A stretch of 64,000 nucleotides of DNA, taken from SMWN01 sp965221455 (GTDB lineage Bacteria; Pseudomonadota; Gammaproteobacteria; Eutrophobiales; Eutrophobiaceae). The stretch covers positions 2,108,001-2,172,000 of the forward strand of contig OZ244890.1 in NCBI GenBank assembly GCA_965221455.1. The letters are read 5' to 3'. This document shows, one piece after another, positions 1 to 9,625 of this stretch (position 1 is its first letter; each line of letters begins with the position of its first letter). The notes under the pieces are model-generated. The model searched no databases. It was given only the letters and a program-made list of their open reading frames with translations, and was not told the DNA's origin. The position numbers were made by a program, and so were the translations under genes.

Positions 1-23
1 CTGTGGGTGATAGAGAGAGTTCT

Positions 24-1208
24 GTGATTGGAATAACACTGTTAGGAGCGACGGGAAGCATAGGTCTAAGTACGCTGGATGTAATTTCAAGGCACAAGGA
101 TAAGTATGAAGTTATCGCTCTAACAGCAAATCGTAATATGGAATTGCTCATTGAACAATGTGAGACGTGGAAACCAAAATATATTGTGATTGTCGACCAT
201 GATTTAGCAGAGACGTTACGAACTGTTTTAATTAAAAAAGGACTTGAATCCGAGGTGCTCTCAGGTGCAGAAGGTCTGGAGACTGTTGCTGTTTTGCCGG
301 AAGTGGATTATGTAATGGCGGCAATAGTTGGTGCTGCAGGTTTATTGCCCACACTTGCTGCAGCAAAAGCCGGTAAACGTGTGTTACTGGCGAATAAAGA
401 GTCACTGGTGATGTCTGGTAAGTTATTAATCGACACTATTCATGAATCCGGTGCCGAGTTATTACCGATAGATAGCGAACATAATGCTATTCATCAAAGT
501 ATGCCGGCTGATTTTAAAGATGGGCTTTTTGCAATAGGCGTCGAGAAAATACTCTTGACCGCATCGGGCGGGCCGTTTAGAACAATGCCACTGGATGAGT
601 TATGTTTAGTCACTCCTGAACAGGCATGTGCGCATCCAAACTGGAATATGGGCAGGAAGATTTCAGTAGACTCTGCAACGATGATGAACAAGGGTCTGGA
701 AGTGATCGAGGCTTGTTGGTTGTTTGACACGGCTCCCGAGACAATACAGGTTATTCTACATCCCCAAAGCGTCATTCATTCGATGGTCCAATATATAGAT
801 GGTTCTGTTCTGGCTCAACTGGGTAATCCTGATATGAGAACACCTATCGCTTACGGACTCGCATGGCCGGAGCGAATAGATTCCGGTGTAACGTCACTCA
901 ATTTGTTCGACGTGGCACATCTTGATTTTGAAATGCCTGATCTGGAAAGATTCCCGTGTTTGAAGTTGGCGTATGAAGCAATGTCCGCCGGTGGCACGGC
1001 GACTGCGATATTGAATGCCGCCAATGAAGTTGCGGTCGAGGCATTCTTGAATAATCGAATCAAGTTTACCGAAATACCCAGGTTAATAGATGCTTCGTTA
1101 GAAAATGTTTCAGGAGTCGCTGCTGATTCAATCAATGCTATATTGTCAGCTGATGCTGAAGCACGTCGGTTTGCAGTTGCATACGTCAGAGAGGCATGCA
1201 TTTCATGA
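24..1208 (+). CDS. dxr: 1-deoxy-D-xylulose 5-phosphate reductoisomerase
   Basis: Converts 1-deoxyxylulose 5-phosphate to methylerythritol 4-phosphate with NADPH, the committed step of non-mevalonate isoprenoid synthesis in the cytoplasm. The N-terminal dinucleotide loop GATGSIG is at residues 8-14 and the metal-binding DSE is at 150-152, matching E. coli D150/S151/E152 when the GTG at 24 is the start. A GAGAGAG purine run precedes that GTG. A longer in-frame GTG exists at position 3, and the upstream gene is outside the window. About 394 residues, the normal family length. The stop overlaps the rseP start, as expected for the conserved gene block that follows. Confidence 0.96.
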   Translation: MIGITLLGATGSIGLSTLDVISRHKDKYEVIALTANRNMELLIEQCETWKPKYIVIVDHDLAETLRTVLIKKGLESEVLSGAEGLETVAVLPEVDYVMAAIVGAAGLLPTLAAAKAGKRVLLANKESLVMSGKLLIDTIHESGAELLPIDSEHNAIHQSMPADFKDGLFAIGVEKILLTASGGPFRTMPLDELCLVTPEQACAHPNWNMGRKISVDSATMMNKGLEVIEACWLFDTAPETIQVILHPQSVIHSMVQYIDGSVLAQLGNPDMRTPIAYGLAWPERIDSGVTSLNLFDVAHLDFEMPDLERFPCLKLAYEAMSAGGTATAILNAANEVAVEAFLNNRIKFTEIPRLIDASLENVSGVAADSINAILSADAEARRFAVAYVREACIS

Positions 1209-2569
1209 TTGATTTTTTACAACATCTTTTCGCGTTCGTTTTTACACTGGGTATTCTGATAACTTTTCATGAGTTCGGACACTTTTGGGTCGCCAGAAAG
1301 TGCGATGTCAAAATCCTGACTTTTTCAATCGGATTCGGTAAACCGCTATGGTCAATAAACTTTGGTCAGGATAAAAGTAAATTGGTTGTTGCAGCATTAC
1401 CTTTGGGTGGCTATGTAAAGATGTTGGATGAACGTGAGAGCAAAGTTCCGGAGTCTGAACTGGATCGAGCCTTCAACAGAAAATCATTGGCTCAACGGAC
1501 GGCGATTGTCCTGGCGGGGCCCGTGTTTAATTTTATTTTCGCCATAGTGGCATTCTGGATCATGTTTATAGTTGGACTTTCAGGATTGAAGCCGATTGTA
1601 GAAGCTGTTGAAGAAGGCTCAATTGCGTACCATGCCGGTTTTAATGAGGGTGTTGAGATCATTGCCGTTGATTCACGAGAAACAAAAACATGGGCAATGG
1701 TAATGGATGTTTTTATTGGCAGAATCATTGATGGTGGCAAGGTAGATGTTTACGTTCGTGATAACTCGGTGGTTAAAGTGCTGATGGTTAATCTTGAAGG
1801 TTTATACATTGATGATATGGAAGAGCAGGATTTGTTGAGTCAGCTTGGGATTATACCGAAGAGTATTAAAGTGCCCGCCATCATAGGGAAACTGCATTCT
1901 GGATTACCGGCGGATGATGCAGGTTTGCTCAAAGGGGATTTGATACTCTCCGCAAACGGCAAACCAATAAATGATTGGCGGCAATGGGTAAAATATGTAC
2001 AAGAGCATCCGGAAGAAAAGATTAGTGTAAAAGTCAAAAGGCAAGATGAGACTCTGGTTCTGATACTTGTTCCGGATGAAAAAGTTAATGTCGATGGCAG
2101 CGTGATAGGGTTTATTGGTGCATCGAACGCGCCCTTTTCAGATGTTGATGGAATGTTTGTCAAGGAGTCCTATGGGTTCATGTCGGCTTTTTTAAAAGGT
2201 GTTGAAAAGACGTGGGATATGTCCTGGTTAACATTGCGTATGTTAGGCAAGATGATTGTGGGTCAGGTGTCGGTAAAAAACCTGAGTGGCCCGATTAGTA
2301 TTGCTCAATACGCGGGTGACTCGGCACAAAGTGGCAGTGCGACATTTTTGTGGTTCCTGGGTATAGTCAGTGTTAGCCTTGGGGTACTTAATTTGTTGCC
2401 CATTCCCTTGCTTGATGGCGGTCATCTGCTGTATTACCTTGTTGAGTTCTTAAAAGGTAGTGCGGTGTCGGAATCGACGCAAATTATTGGTCAGCGGATT
2501 GGACTCGTATTATTACTGGGTCTTATGATGCTTGTGTTTTATAATGACATTGATCGGCTTATAAGCTAG
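1205..2569 (+). CDS. rseP: Intramembrane zinc metalloprotease RseP (site-2 protease)
   Basis: Cleaves membrane-spanning substrates such as anti-sigma factor RseA after an initial DegS cut. It acts in the inner membrane. The zinc site HEFGH is at residues 22-26, the same numbers as E. coli H22/E23/H26, which favours the ATG at 1205 over the one at 1196. Two PDZ regions fill the periplasmic middle. The third zinc ligand lies in the LDGGH motif at about D404, within the C-terminal membrane segments. The start overlaps the dxr stop (ATGA), so the genes are probably translationally coupled. bamA follows after 38 bases. Confidence 0.96.
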   Translation: MIDFLQHLFAFVFTLGILITFHEFGHFWVARKCDVKILTFSIGFGKPLWSINFGQDKSKLVVAALPLGGYVKMLDERESKVPESELDRAFNRKSLAQRTAIVLAGPVFNFIFAIVAFWIMFIVGLSGLKPIVEAVEEGSIAYHAGFNEGVEIIAVDSRETKTWAMVMDVFIGRIIDGGKVDVYVRDNSVVKVLMVNLEGLYIDDMEEQDLLSQLGIIPKSIKVPAIIGKLHSGLPADDAGLLKGDLILSANGKPINDWRQWVKYVQEHPEEKISVKVKRQDETLVLILVPDEKVNVDGSVIGFIGASNAPFSDVDGMFVKESYGFMSAFLKGVEKTWDMSWLTLRMLGKMIVGQVSVKNLSGPISIAQYAGDSAQSGSATFLWFLGIVSVSLGVLNLLPIPLLDGGHLLYYLVEFLKGSAVSESTQIIGQRIGLVLLLGLMMLVFYNDIDRLIS

Positions 2570-2607
2570 GGTTTTTTATAAACTAATAAAATATATAGAA
2601 CAGATAT

Positions 2608-4929
2608 ATGGGAACTTTAGTTAAGAAATTACTTTACATAGTGTTTATGGTCTTGATCATGCAGACGAGCGTGCATGCTATTCAAGAGTTTGTCATTGAG
2701 GACATTCGTGTCGAAGGACTACAGCGTATTACACCGGGGACAGTTTTTAATTACTTACCTGTAAAAGCGGGTGATAGCTTTGATGATTCGCGTTCCAGTG
2801 AAGCTATCAGGGCGCTTTTCAAGACGGGCTTTTTCAGTGATGTCAGGCTGGAACGTGATGGCGATGTTCTGGTTTTTATTTTGGAAGAGCGTCCCTCAAT
2901 TGCAAGCATCAGCCTAAGCGGAAATGATGATATCAAAAGTGAAGATTTACTGGATAGTCTAAAGCAGATAGGTTTTGCCGAAGGTCGCGCTTTTGATCGT
3001 TCGGAACTGGAAAGACTGGAACAAGAATTAAAGAGACAATACAACTCCTTGGGAAAATACGGGGTTAAGCTGGAATCAACAGTTGCCGAACTTGGTGATA
3101 ACAGAGTATCAGTGGCAATCAATATTTCTGAAGGTGTTGCTGCAAAAATCCGAAAAATAAATATTGTTGGGAATAAAGTTTACAAGGAAAAGAAGTTGCT
3201 CAAGTTATTCAAGTCAGGCGAATCTTCCTTTTGGTCGTTCTATAGCAAGAAAGATCAATACTCACGCCAGAAACTGGGTGCAGACATTGAATCGCTCCGT
3301 TCACATTACCTGAATAATGGTTATATCAATTTCAATATTGAGTCTACACAGGTTTCCATAACGCCTGACAAGAAAGATGTATATATCACCATAAATATTA
3401 CGGAGGGCAATTTATTTACCGTTGCGGAAGTTCGGTTAACAGGGAATCTAATCTTGCCTGAAGCAGAACTATCTGAACTGGTGAGTGTTAGAGCGGGCGA
3501 TGTATTTTCACGGAGATCCCTGACAAACATCGGTGATGCCTTGAGTTCACTATTGGGGGATAACGGTTATGCTTTCGCCAATGTTAATGCTATTCCGGAA
3601 ATCAATGATGAAGATGATACTGTCGCGGTTACATTTTTTATAGATCCTGGAAAGCGTACTTACGTGAGGAGAATTAATTTTTCGGGTAATTCAAGAACAC
3701 GGGATGAAATACTCAGGCGCGAAATGCGACAACAGGAAGGTGGTTGGATTTCGACAGAAAAAGTGGAGCGTGGGAAGGTCAGGCTGGATAAACTGGGTTT
3801 CTTTAATGAAGTAAATGTTGAGACGTCTGCAGTTCCGGGAACCACTGATCAGGTTGATGTTAACTACAGTGTTGTAGAAAGACCTTCAGGTAATTTATCC
3901 CTGGGCCTTGGGTTCTCACAAACAAGTGGAATAACGTTTCAAACATCAATTACTCAGGATAATTTTCTGGGCAGTGGCAAGCGAATTAATTTTGCATTCA
4001 ACAACAGTGATATAAACGAAATTTACGCGATTGGTTATACCAACCCTTATTACACAGAGGATGGTATTAGCAGGAGCTTCAATCTTTCTTATCGGGAAAC
4101 TCAGAGTTTTGATGCTAACGTTACAGCATTTGATAGTCGCATTCTAAACTTGGGTATGGGTTTCGGTATTCCGATCAGCGAATTCAACACATTTCGCACA
4201 TCATTTGGCTATGACCATACCAAAATTGATTTAACAACCGGTTCAAGTACTCAAGTTCGTGATTTCATCAATGCAAATGGTGATAATTTTGATATACTGA
4301 AATGGTCGAATACCCTGGCACTGGATACACGTAATAAGTCAATTTTACCTAATGAAGGTGTATTGCATCGTATCTCCGCAGAAATCTCTGTTCCTTCATT
4401 TGATAATGCACTTGAATTTTACAAGGTATCATACAGAACACAGTGGTATACAGAAATAGTTGAGGATTATATATTATCAATGAAGGGTGATCTCAGTTAT
4501 GGTGATTCCTATGGTGGTACCAGTGGTTTGCCATTCTTTGAGAATTTTTACACAGGAGGTCCCAGGAGTGTGCGCGGTTATGAAGAGAATACATTAGGGC
4601 CTCTTGATAATCTCAACAGACCTTTGGGCGGTAATCTCAGGGTTGTAGGCAGCGCTGAACTCATATTGCCAGTGCCGTATTTTAGAGATATTAAATCAGT
4701 AAGATTTTCGGCTTTTTTTGATGCCGGGAATGTCTTCTCTAATGATGAAGATTTCGATGTGAGTGAGTTAAGATACTCTGTCGGGCTAAGCGGCATTTGG
4801 GTGTCGCCATTTGGATTGGTAAGCGCAAGTATTGCACAGCCTATTAATGATCGAGATGCAAATTCGGCTACTGGCCAAAGAGCAGATCAGACTCAGTCTT
4901 TCCAATTTACTTTTGGGTCATCTTTCTAG
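2608..4929 (+). CDS. bamA: Outer membrane protein assembly factor BamA
   Basis: Central subunit of the BAM machine that inserts beta-barrel proteins into the outer membrane. Residues 1 to about 24 form a Sec signal peptide ending in VHA. Five POTRA repeats occupy roughly residues 27-425, recognisable by recurring IxxIxxxGN-type strands. The C-terminal half is the 16-strand Omp85 barrel with the conserved VRGY motif of loop 6, and it ends in Phe as outer membrane barrels do. At 773 residues it is slightly shorter than E. coli BamA (810). It lies between rseP and skp as in enteric bacteria. Confidence 0.97.
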   Translation: MGTLVKKLLYIVFMVLIMQTSVHAIQEFVIEDIRVEGLQRITPGTVFNYLPVKAGDSFDDSRSSEAIRALFKTGFFSDVRLERDGDVLVFILEERPSIASISLSGNDDIKSEDLLDSLKQIGFAEGRAFDRSELERLEQELKRQYNSLGKYGVKLESTVAELGDNRVSVAINISEGVAAKIRKINIVGNKVYKEKKLLKLFKSGESSFWSFYSKKDQYSRQKLGADIESLRSHYLNNGYINFNIESTQVSITPDKKDVYITINITEGNLFTVAEVRLTGNLILPEAELSELVSVRAGDVFSRRSLTNIGDALSSLLGDNGYAFANVNAIPEINDEDDTVAVTFFIDPGKRTYVRRINFSGNSRTRDEILRREMRQQEGGWISTEKVERGKVRLDKLGFFNEVNVETSAVPGTTDQVDVNYSVVERPSGNLSLGLGFSQTSGITFQTSITQDNFLGSGKRINFAFNNSDINEIYAIGYTNPYYTEDGISRSFNLSYRETQSFDANVTAFDSRILNLGMGFGIPISEFNTFRTSFGYDHTKIDLTTGSSTQVRDFINANGDNFDILKWSNTLALDTRNKSILPNEGVLHRISAEISVPSFDNALEFYKVSYRTQWYTEIVEDYILSMKGDLSYGDSYGGTSGLPFFENFYTGGPRSVRGYEENTLGPLDNLNRPLGGNLRVVGSAELILPVPYFRDIKSVRFSAFFDAGNVFSNDEDFDVSELRYSVGLSGIWVSPFGLVSASIAQPINDRDANSATGQRADQTQSFQFTFGSSF

Positions 4930-4954
4930 CACGTAAATATATGGAGTTGAGAAA

Positions 4955-5467
4955 TTGAGAAAAGTTAACGCAATTCTAATGGCAATCTGTTTGCTCACAA
5001 TCGTTGGGGTCAATAGTGTTGTCGCTGAAGATTATAAAATTGGTGCAGTAAATATGACCCGCATCCTTGAGCAATCACCACAGGCGATATCTGCCGAAGA
5101 AATAATTAAGGAAGAATTTGCTTTAAGAGACAGGACTTTGGTCGAAGATCAAAAAAAAATAAAATTGATTGAAGATCGCCTTGCGAAAGATGGCGCAATT
5201 ATGAACGAATCAGAGCGTAAGAAACTGGAAAGGGATATTATCAGCGGACGCAGAGATTTGAAGAGAGATCATGATGAGTTTCGTGAAGATGTGAATTTCA
5301 GGCTTAATGAAGAAAGAGCAAAGATTCAGAAAGAAGTATTTGATGCCATCATAAAAGTTGCAAAACAGGAGGGTTATGATCTCGTTCTCTATGACGGTGT
5401 CGCGTTTGCAAGTCCGAAGGTGGATTTTAGTGAGTCAGTTATTTCTCATCTGAAAAACAAGAAGTAA
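4955..5467 (+). CDS. skp: Periplasmic chaperone Skp (OmpH family)
   Basis: Holds unfolded outer membrane proteins in the periplasm for delivery to BamA. A signal peptide covers about residues 1-24 (cleavage near VVA-ED). The rest is a charged, heptad-rich coiled-coil arm typical of the trimeric Skp jellyfish fold. The full family length (170 residues) is present. The start is TTG with GGAG about nine bases upstream. No ATG gives the signal peptide, so TTG is the best choice. It sits 25 bases after bamA and before lpxD, the usual order. Confidence 0.92.
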   Translation: MRKVNAILMAICLLTIVGVNSVVAEDYKIGAVNMTRILEQSPQAISAEEIIKEEFALRDRTLVEDQKKIKLIEDRLAKDGAIMNESERKKLERDIISGRRDLKRDHDEFREDVNFRLNEERAKIQKEVFDAIIKVAKQEGYDLVLYDGVAFASPKVDFSESVISHLKNKK

Positions 5468-5533
5468 CCGGGACTGTAACCCCTTAGGAGTCAACTCTAG
5501 CAAAATAAAGTCCAACTTGAGGATCATATTATA

Positions 5534-6553
5534 GTGACTGTTTGCAATACCCTGGGGGAAGTGGCTCGTTTTATTGGTGCAGAGTTAACTGGCGATCCGG
5601 AATGTGTCGTCGATGATGTCGCAACGTTAAAGTCTGCTGGACCCGGACAGATAAGTTTTTTGTCCAACCGCAAGTATTATCGCTATCTAAAACAAACAAA
5701 AGCATCGGCTGTAATCATTAAACGTGAATATTTGGACGATTGCCCGGTGTCGGCACTGGTTGTTGATGATCCTTATTTGTCTTATGCAGGTGTGGTAAGT
5801 TTATTTCATCAGGATCCAGGGATAGTGCCAGGGGTAAATTCTTCCGCAATTGTCAGTCCAGCGGCACAAGTCGATAGTTCTGCAGTGATCGGTCCCCATG
5901 TTGTTATTGAAGATAATTCTATAATTGGTCCGGGAACTTTCGTTGATTCAGGCTGCATCATTAAGTCCAACGTTACCGTTGGTTCGAATACACGTTTATA
6001 TCCTAATGTTGTTCTGTGTCATGGAACCTCAATTGGCAGCAGAGTGATATTACATCCTGGTGTAGTCATAGGCTCGGATGGTTTTGGTATCGTTAACGAT
6101 AAAGGTATGTGGGTAAAAATTCATCAAATCGGAACGGTGGTCATTGAAGATGATGTTGAAATTGGGGCAAATACATCTATAGATCGTGGTGCTCTTGAAA
6201 ATACAGTGATTGAAAAAGGTGTGAAGATTGATAATCAAGTGCAAATTGCTCATAACGTTCGTATCGGGGCACATACGGCGATTGCTGGTGGTACTGTAGT
6301 TGCAGGCAGTACGATAATAGGTAAACACTGTGTGATTGGTGGCTTATCTGCAATTAATGGGCATATAGACATAGTCGATAATGTTATTGTTGCAGGTCAA
6401 TCCGGTGTTTCGAAATCAATTACATCTTCAGGGATGTATTCATCTGTTATCCCTGCGACAAAAGTAAAGCTGTGGCGAAGGATAGTTGCAAGGATAAAAA
6501 AGTTGGATGATTTGGTTAAGAGAGTTGAAAAAATAGAAAGATCCATCAAATAA
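5534..6553 (+). CDS. lpxD: UDP-3-O-acyl-glucosamine N-acyltransferase
   Basis: Transfers a 3-hydroxyacyl chain from acyl carrier protein to the 2-amino group of UDP-3-O-acylglucosamine, the third step of lipid A synthesis. An N-terminal substrate-binding domain (about residues 1-100) is followed by many hexapeptide repeats forming a left-handed beta-helix and then a short C-terminal helix. The catalytic histidine is H240 in the IAHNVRIG stretch (E. coli H239). The start is GTG at 5534. GAGGA lies about a dozen bases upstream, a slightly long spacing. fabZ follows after 19 bases in the same operon. Confidence 0.96.
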   Translation: MTVCNTLGEVARFIGAELTGDPECVVDDVATLKSAGPGQISFLSNRKYYRYLKQTKASAVIIKREYLDDCPVSALVVDDPYLSYAGVVSLFHQDPGIVPGVNSSAIVSPAAQVDSSAVIGPHVVIEDNSIIGPGTFVDSGCIIKSNVTVGSNTRLYPNVVLCHGTSIGSRVILHPGVVIGSDGFGIVNDKGMWVKIHQIGTVVIEDDVEIGANTSIDRGALENTVIEKGVKIDNQVQIAHNVRIGAHTAIAGGTVVAGSTIIGKHCVIGGLSAINGHIDIVDNVIVAGQSGVSKSITSSGMYSSVIPATKVKLWRRIVARIKKLDDLVKRVEKIERSIK

Positions 6554-6572
6554 AAAAGGGAGGCTTACTACG

Positions 6573-7016
6573 ATGAACACACTAGATAGCCAGCAAATCA
6601 ACAAACTCTTACCGCACAGATTTCCATTTTTGTTGGTTGATAAAGTGCTGGACTATACGCCGAGTGAACACATTGTTGCGGTTAAAAATGTGACCTTTAA
6701 TGAATCCTGCTTTCAAGGACATTTCCCCGGGAATCCAATTTTCCCCGGCGTCTTGATAATCGAGGCAATGGCACAAGCTGCCGCATTATTAGGTTGTGTA
6801 TCAGGAGTGGATAAACCAAATGTAGAATCCATATATTATTTAGTCGGTGTCGACAAGGCGCGGTTTAAAAAGGAAGTGCATCCCGGTGATCAACTTATAT
6901 TGAATGCTCGGTTCATTAAATTGAGAAGAAATATATGGAAGTTTTCGGCGGCTGCAACTGCAGATGAAGGTTTGGTCGCTTCAGCGGAAATATTAACAAC
7001 CATTGTAGATGCCTAG
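6573..7016 (+). CDS. fabZ: 3-hydroxyacyl-ACP dehydratase FabZ
   Basis: Dehydrates 3-hydroxyacyl-ACP in fatty acid elongation and competes with LpxA and LpxD for the same acyl-ACP pool. The hot-dog fold motifs HRFPFLLVDKV near the N terminus and GHFPGNPIFPGV are intact. The catalytic pair is H50 and E64 (H49/E63 in Pseudomonas FabZ). 147 residues is normal. GGGAGG lies about nine bases before the ATG. The stop is two bases before the lpxA start. Confidence 0.96.
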   Translation: MNTLDSQQINKLLPHRFPFLLVDKVLDYTPSEHIVAVKNVTFNESCFQGHFPGNPIFPGVLIIEAMAQAAALLGCVSGVDKPNVESIYYLVGVDKARFKKEVHPGDQLILNARFIKLRRNIWKFSAAATADEGLVASAEILTTIVDA

Positions 7017-7018
7017 CA

Positions 7019-7792
7019 TTGATTGACGAAACAGCTGTTGTAGATCCAAAAGCGGAGATTGGAAATAATGTTTCAATTGGAGCTTATTCAATCATTGGTG
7101 CAGATGTCGTCATAGGAGACGATAGCGAGATTGGTTCGCATGTTATTATAAAAGGTCCAACAAGAATCGGTCGTTCCAATAGATTTTATCAATTCTGTTC
7201 AATCGGTGATGATCCACAGGATAAAAAGTTCAGCGGTAAAGGGCAGTCAATACTTGAAATTGGAGATCGTAATGTTATCAGAGAATATTGTTCGATAAAT
7301 AGAGGCACAGAGCAGGGTGGCGGAAAAACAGTGATTGGAAATGATAACTGGATAATGGCCAATGTTCATATAGCTCATGATTGTCTGGTTGGTAACAGCA
7401 TCGTGTTTGCAAACCATGTCACTTTAGCAGGACATATCAGCATTGATGATTTTACGATTTTTGGAGGTTTTACTGGAGTACATCAGTTTTGTTGTATCGG
7501 AAAACATTGCTTTTTTGCAGCTTATTCTGCCGTTGAGAAGGATGTGCCTCCTTTTTTAATGATCTCCGGCAACAGGGCAAAACCAAGTGGTATCAATCGT
7601 GAAGGCTTAAAACGTCACGGATTTACAAAAGAGACGATAGATTTATTACGCAAGGCATACAGGATTGTTTATCGTAATGGACTGACCACAAAGTTGGCGA
7701 TTGACGCTCTTGAGGAGTTGACTTTGCAATCGGAAACTGTTGCAGAGTTTTCTGATTTTATTGAGCAATCTTCACGAGGAATTGTACGCTGA
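7019..7792 (+). CDS. lpxA: UDP-N-acetylglucosamine acyltransferase
   Basis: First step of lipid A synthesis: O-acylation of UDP-N-acetylglucosamine with a 3-hydroxyacyl chain from ACP. The protein is a run of hexapeptide repeats (left-handed beta-helix) plus a C-terminal helical bundle. The active-site histidine is H120 in VHIAHDCLVG (E. coli H125). The start is TTG at 7019, giving MIDETAVVDPKAEIG, which aligns with the family N terminus. No ATG is available. The two-base gap after fabZ suggests coupled translation that would excuse the weak start codon. Confidence 0.95.
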   Translation: MIDETAVVDPKAEIGNNVSIGAYSIIGADVVIGDDSEIGSHVIIKGPTRIGRSNRFYQFCSIGDDPQDKKFSGKGQSILEIGDRNVIREYCSINRGTEQGGGKTVIGNDNWIMANVHIAHDCLVGNSIVFANHVTLAGHISIDDFTIFGGFTGVHQFCCIGKHCFFAAYSAVEKDVPPFLMISGNRAKPSGINREGLKRHGFTKETIDLLRKAYRIVYRNGLTTKLAIDALEELTLQSETVAEFSDFIEQSSRGIVR

Positions 7793-7852
7793 TTCAGCCA
7801 GTCAATAGTTTTTAATAGTATTGTATTTAGGCACTACTCCAGGAAATTGGTG

Positions 7853-8995
7853 ATGCTCCGAATAGGTATAGTGGCTGGTGAGGCTTCCGGTGATCTTCTT
7901 GGTGCACAATTAATAAAGGATTTAAGAGAAAAATATTCCAATATTGAGGTTGTTGGTGTCGGTGGTAAGCATCTTATTGCCAATGGGTGTAAAAGCCTGT
8001 TCGACATGGAAAGATTGTCGGTTGTCGGTATAGTCGAAATCCTGGGACGATGTATTGAATTACTCAGGATGCGCAACAAATTAACAAATTATTTTCTTGA
8101 ATATCGTCCTGATATTTTCATTGGTATAGATGCGCCGGATTTTAACTTGACCCTGGAAAAAAATCTACGCAAGCAAGGGATTAAAACTGTTCACTATGTC
8201 AGTCCATCGGTCTGGGCATGGAGGGAAAATCGCCTAAAAAAAATATCACATGCAGTTGATCTTATGCTGGTGCTATTTCCCTTTGAGTTACCCTACTACG
8301 ATAAATGGAATATTGCAGCACGATTTGTAGGGCATCCCCTTGCGCTTCGGTTAAATGAAAAATTTGATATGTATGAAACAAGGAGAGATTTAGGATTGCC
8401 CAAAGGTAAAACAATTATTGCCTTAATGCCAGGTAGTCGTCGGAGTGAGTTAAAACAGCATACAGCGATATTTCTCAAAACAGCACTTTTGTGTCAACAG
8501 CGAAACGAAAATCTTTATTTTGTGACAAATGTACTGGATGAAAATGCCAGAGATATTTTTAATCAATCAATTAATAAAATATGTCCTGAGTTACCAATCT
8601 CGATATTTACTGATGACTCACGACGAGTCATGCAAGCGAGTGATTACCTTCTTCTGGCTTCTGGAACTATCACCCTTGAAGCCATGTTATTAAAAAAACC
8701 GATGGTGGTGGCTTACCGACTTGCATGGCTTAGTTATCAGATAGGCAGTAGATTGATTCGCACAGCTTATGTGGCATTGCCGAATTTGTTGGCGGGGAAA
8801 TTGCTCGTGCCAGAATGTTTGCAACATAATTGCACAGTTGAGAAGTTGGGAGCGGAACTATCGATCCTAATGTCTGATACTGAAGTGGTAAAAGCATTAA
8901 AGAAAGAATTCGACGTGATACAAGAAGAGTTGATGCAACAGGAAAATTATTCAGCCGCTGATGCAATATTATCGCTGATGAAAGAATCATGTTAA
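7853..8995 (+). CDS. lpxB: Lipid A disaccharide synthase
   Basis: Family GT19 glycosyltransferase that condenses UDP-2,3-diacylglucosamine with lipid X to form the lipid A disaccharide at the inner face of the inner membrane. The N-terminal GEASGDLLGAQL motif and the central SPSVWAW and GHPL motifs are intact. About 380 residues, normal. Three consecutive possible starts (TTG, GTG, ATG) occur at 7847-7855. The ATG at 7853 is preferred because an AGGA box lies about eight bases before it. rnhB follows 14 bases later. Confidence 0.95.
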   Translation: MLRIGIVAGEASGDLLGAQLIKDLREKYSNIEVVGVGGKHLIANGCKSLFDMERLSVVGIVEILGRCIELLRMRNKLTNYFLEYRPDIFIGIDAPDFNLTLEKNLRKQGIKTVHYVSPSVWAWRENRLKKISHAVDLMLVLFPFELPYYDKWNIAARFVGHPLALRLNEKFDMYETRRDLGLPKGKTIIALMPGSRRSELKQHTAIFLKTALLCQQRNENLYFVTNVLDENARDIFNQSINKICPELPISIFTDDSRRVMQASDYLLLASGTITLEAMLLKKPMVVAYRLAWLSYQIGSRLIRTAYVALPNLLAGKLLVPECLQHNCTVEKLGAELSILMSDTEVVKALKKEFDVIQEELMQQENYSAADAILSLMKESC

Positions 8996-9009
8996 AAAAT
9001 ACAGAATAA

Positions 9010-9594
9010 ATGAATTTATCCACGTCTATGCGAAGCGGGTCTGTGGCAGGGGTCGATGAGGTAGGCAGAGGACCGCTTGCGGGCCCGGTTATCGCCGCTG
9101 CTGTCATTCTGGATCCGGAATGTCATATTAGAGGATTGATGGATTCAAAAAAAATAAGTGAGAAAAAACGTAATTTACTGGCGATAGAGATCCGTAACAA
9201 GTCATTGGCCTGGGCTCTGGGTCGCGCAGAACATGACGAAATTGATTCAATTAATATATTGCAAGCGAGTTTGTTTGCGATGAAAAGAGCAGTCGAATCA
9301 CTCGTAATAAAACCGGAATGGGTATTGGTTGATGGACTTCATTGTCCTGATGTCAGCTGCAATGTGGAGGCGGTTATTAAAGGTGATAGTAAAATTCCGG
9401 CGATCTCAGCGGCGTCGATTATTGCTAAAGTCGCCAGGGACAATGAAATGATGACATTGGATGGTCAGTACCCAGGTTATGGTTTTTCACAGCATAAAGG
9501 CTATCCTACAAAAATGCATATTGAGGCTTTAAAAAAATTGGGCGTTTCCGTTATCCACAGAAAGAGTTTTGCCCCCGTAAAAAAATTGTTGTAG
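9010..9594 (+). CDS. rnhB: Ribonuclease HII
   Basis: Removes misincorporated ribonucleotides and RNA from RNA:DNA hybrids. The metal-binding acidic residues of type 2 RNase H are visible: D16 and E17 in GVDEVGRGPLAG, D108 in VLVDGLH and D126 in KGDSKIPAISAASIIAK. 194 residues is normal. It lies between lpxB and dnaE, the conserved order in gammaproteobacteria. Confidence 0.95.
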   Translation: MNLSTSMRSGSVAGVDEVGRGPLAGPVIAAAVILDPECHIRGLMDSKKISEKKRNLLAIEIRNKSLAWALGRAEHDEIDSINILQASLFAMKRAVESLVIKPEWVLVDGLHCPDVSCNVEAVIKGDSKIPAISAASIIAKVARDNEMMTLDGQYPGYGFSQHKGYPTKMHIEALKKLGVSVIHRKSFAPVKKLL

Positions 9595-9625
9595 TTGTGA
9601 TAGTCATATCTATTTGAGAGATTTG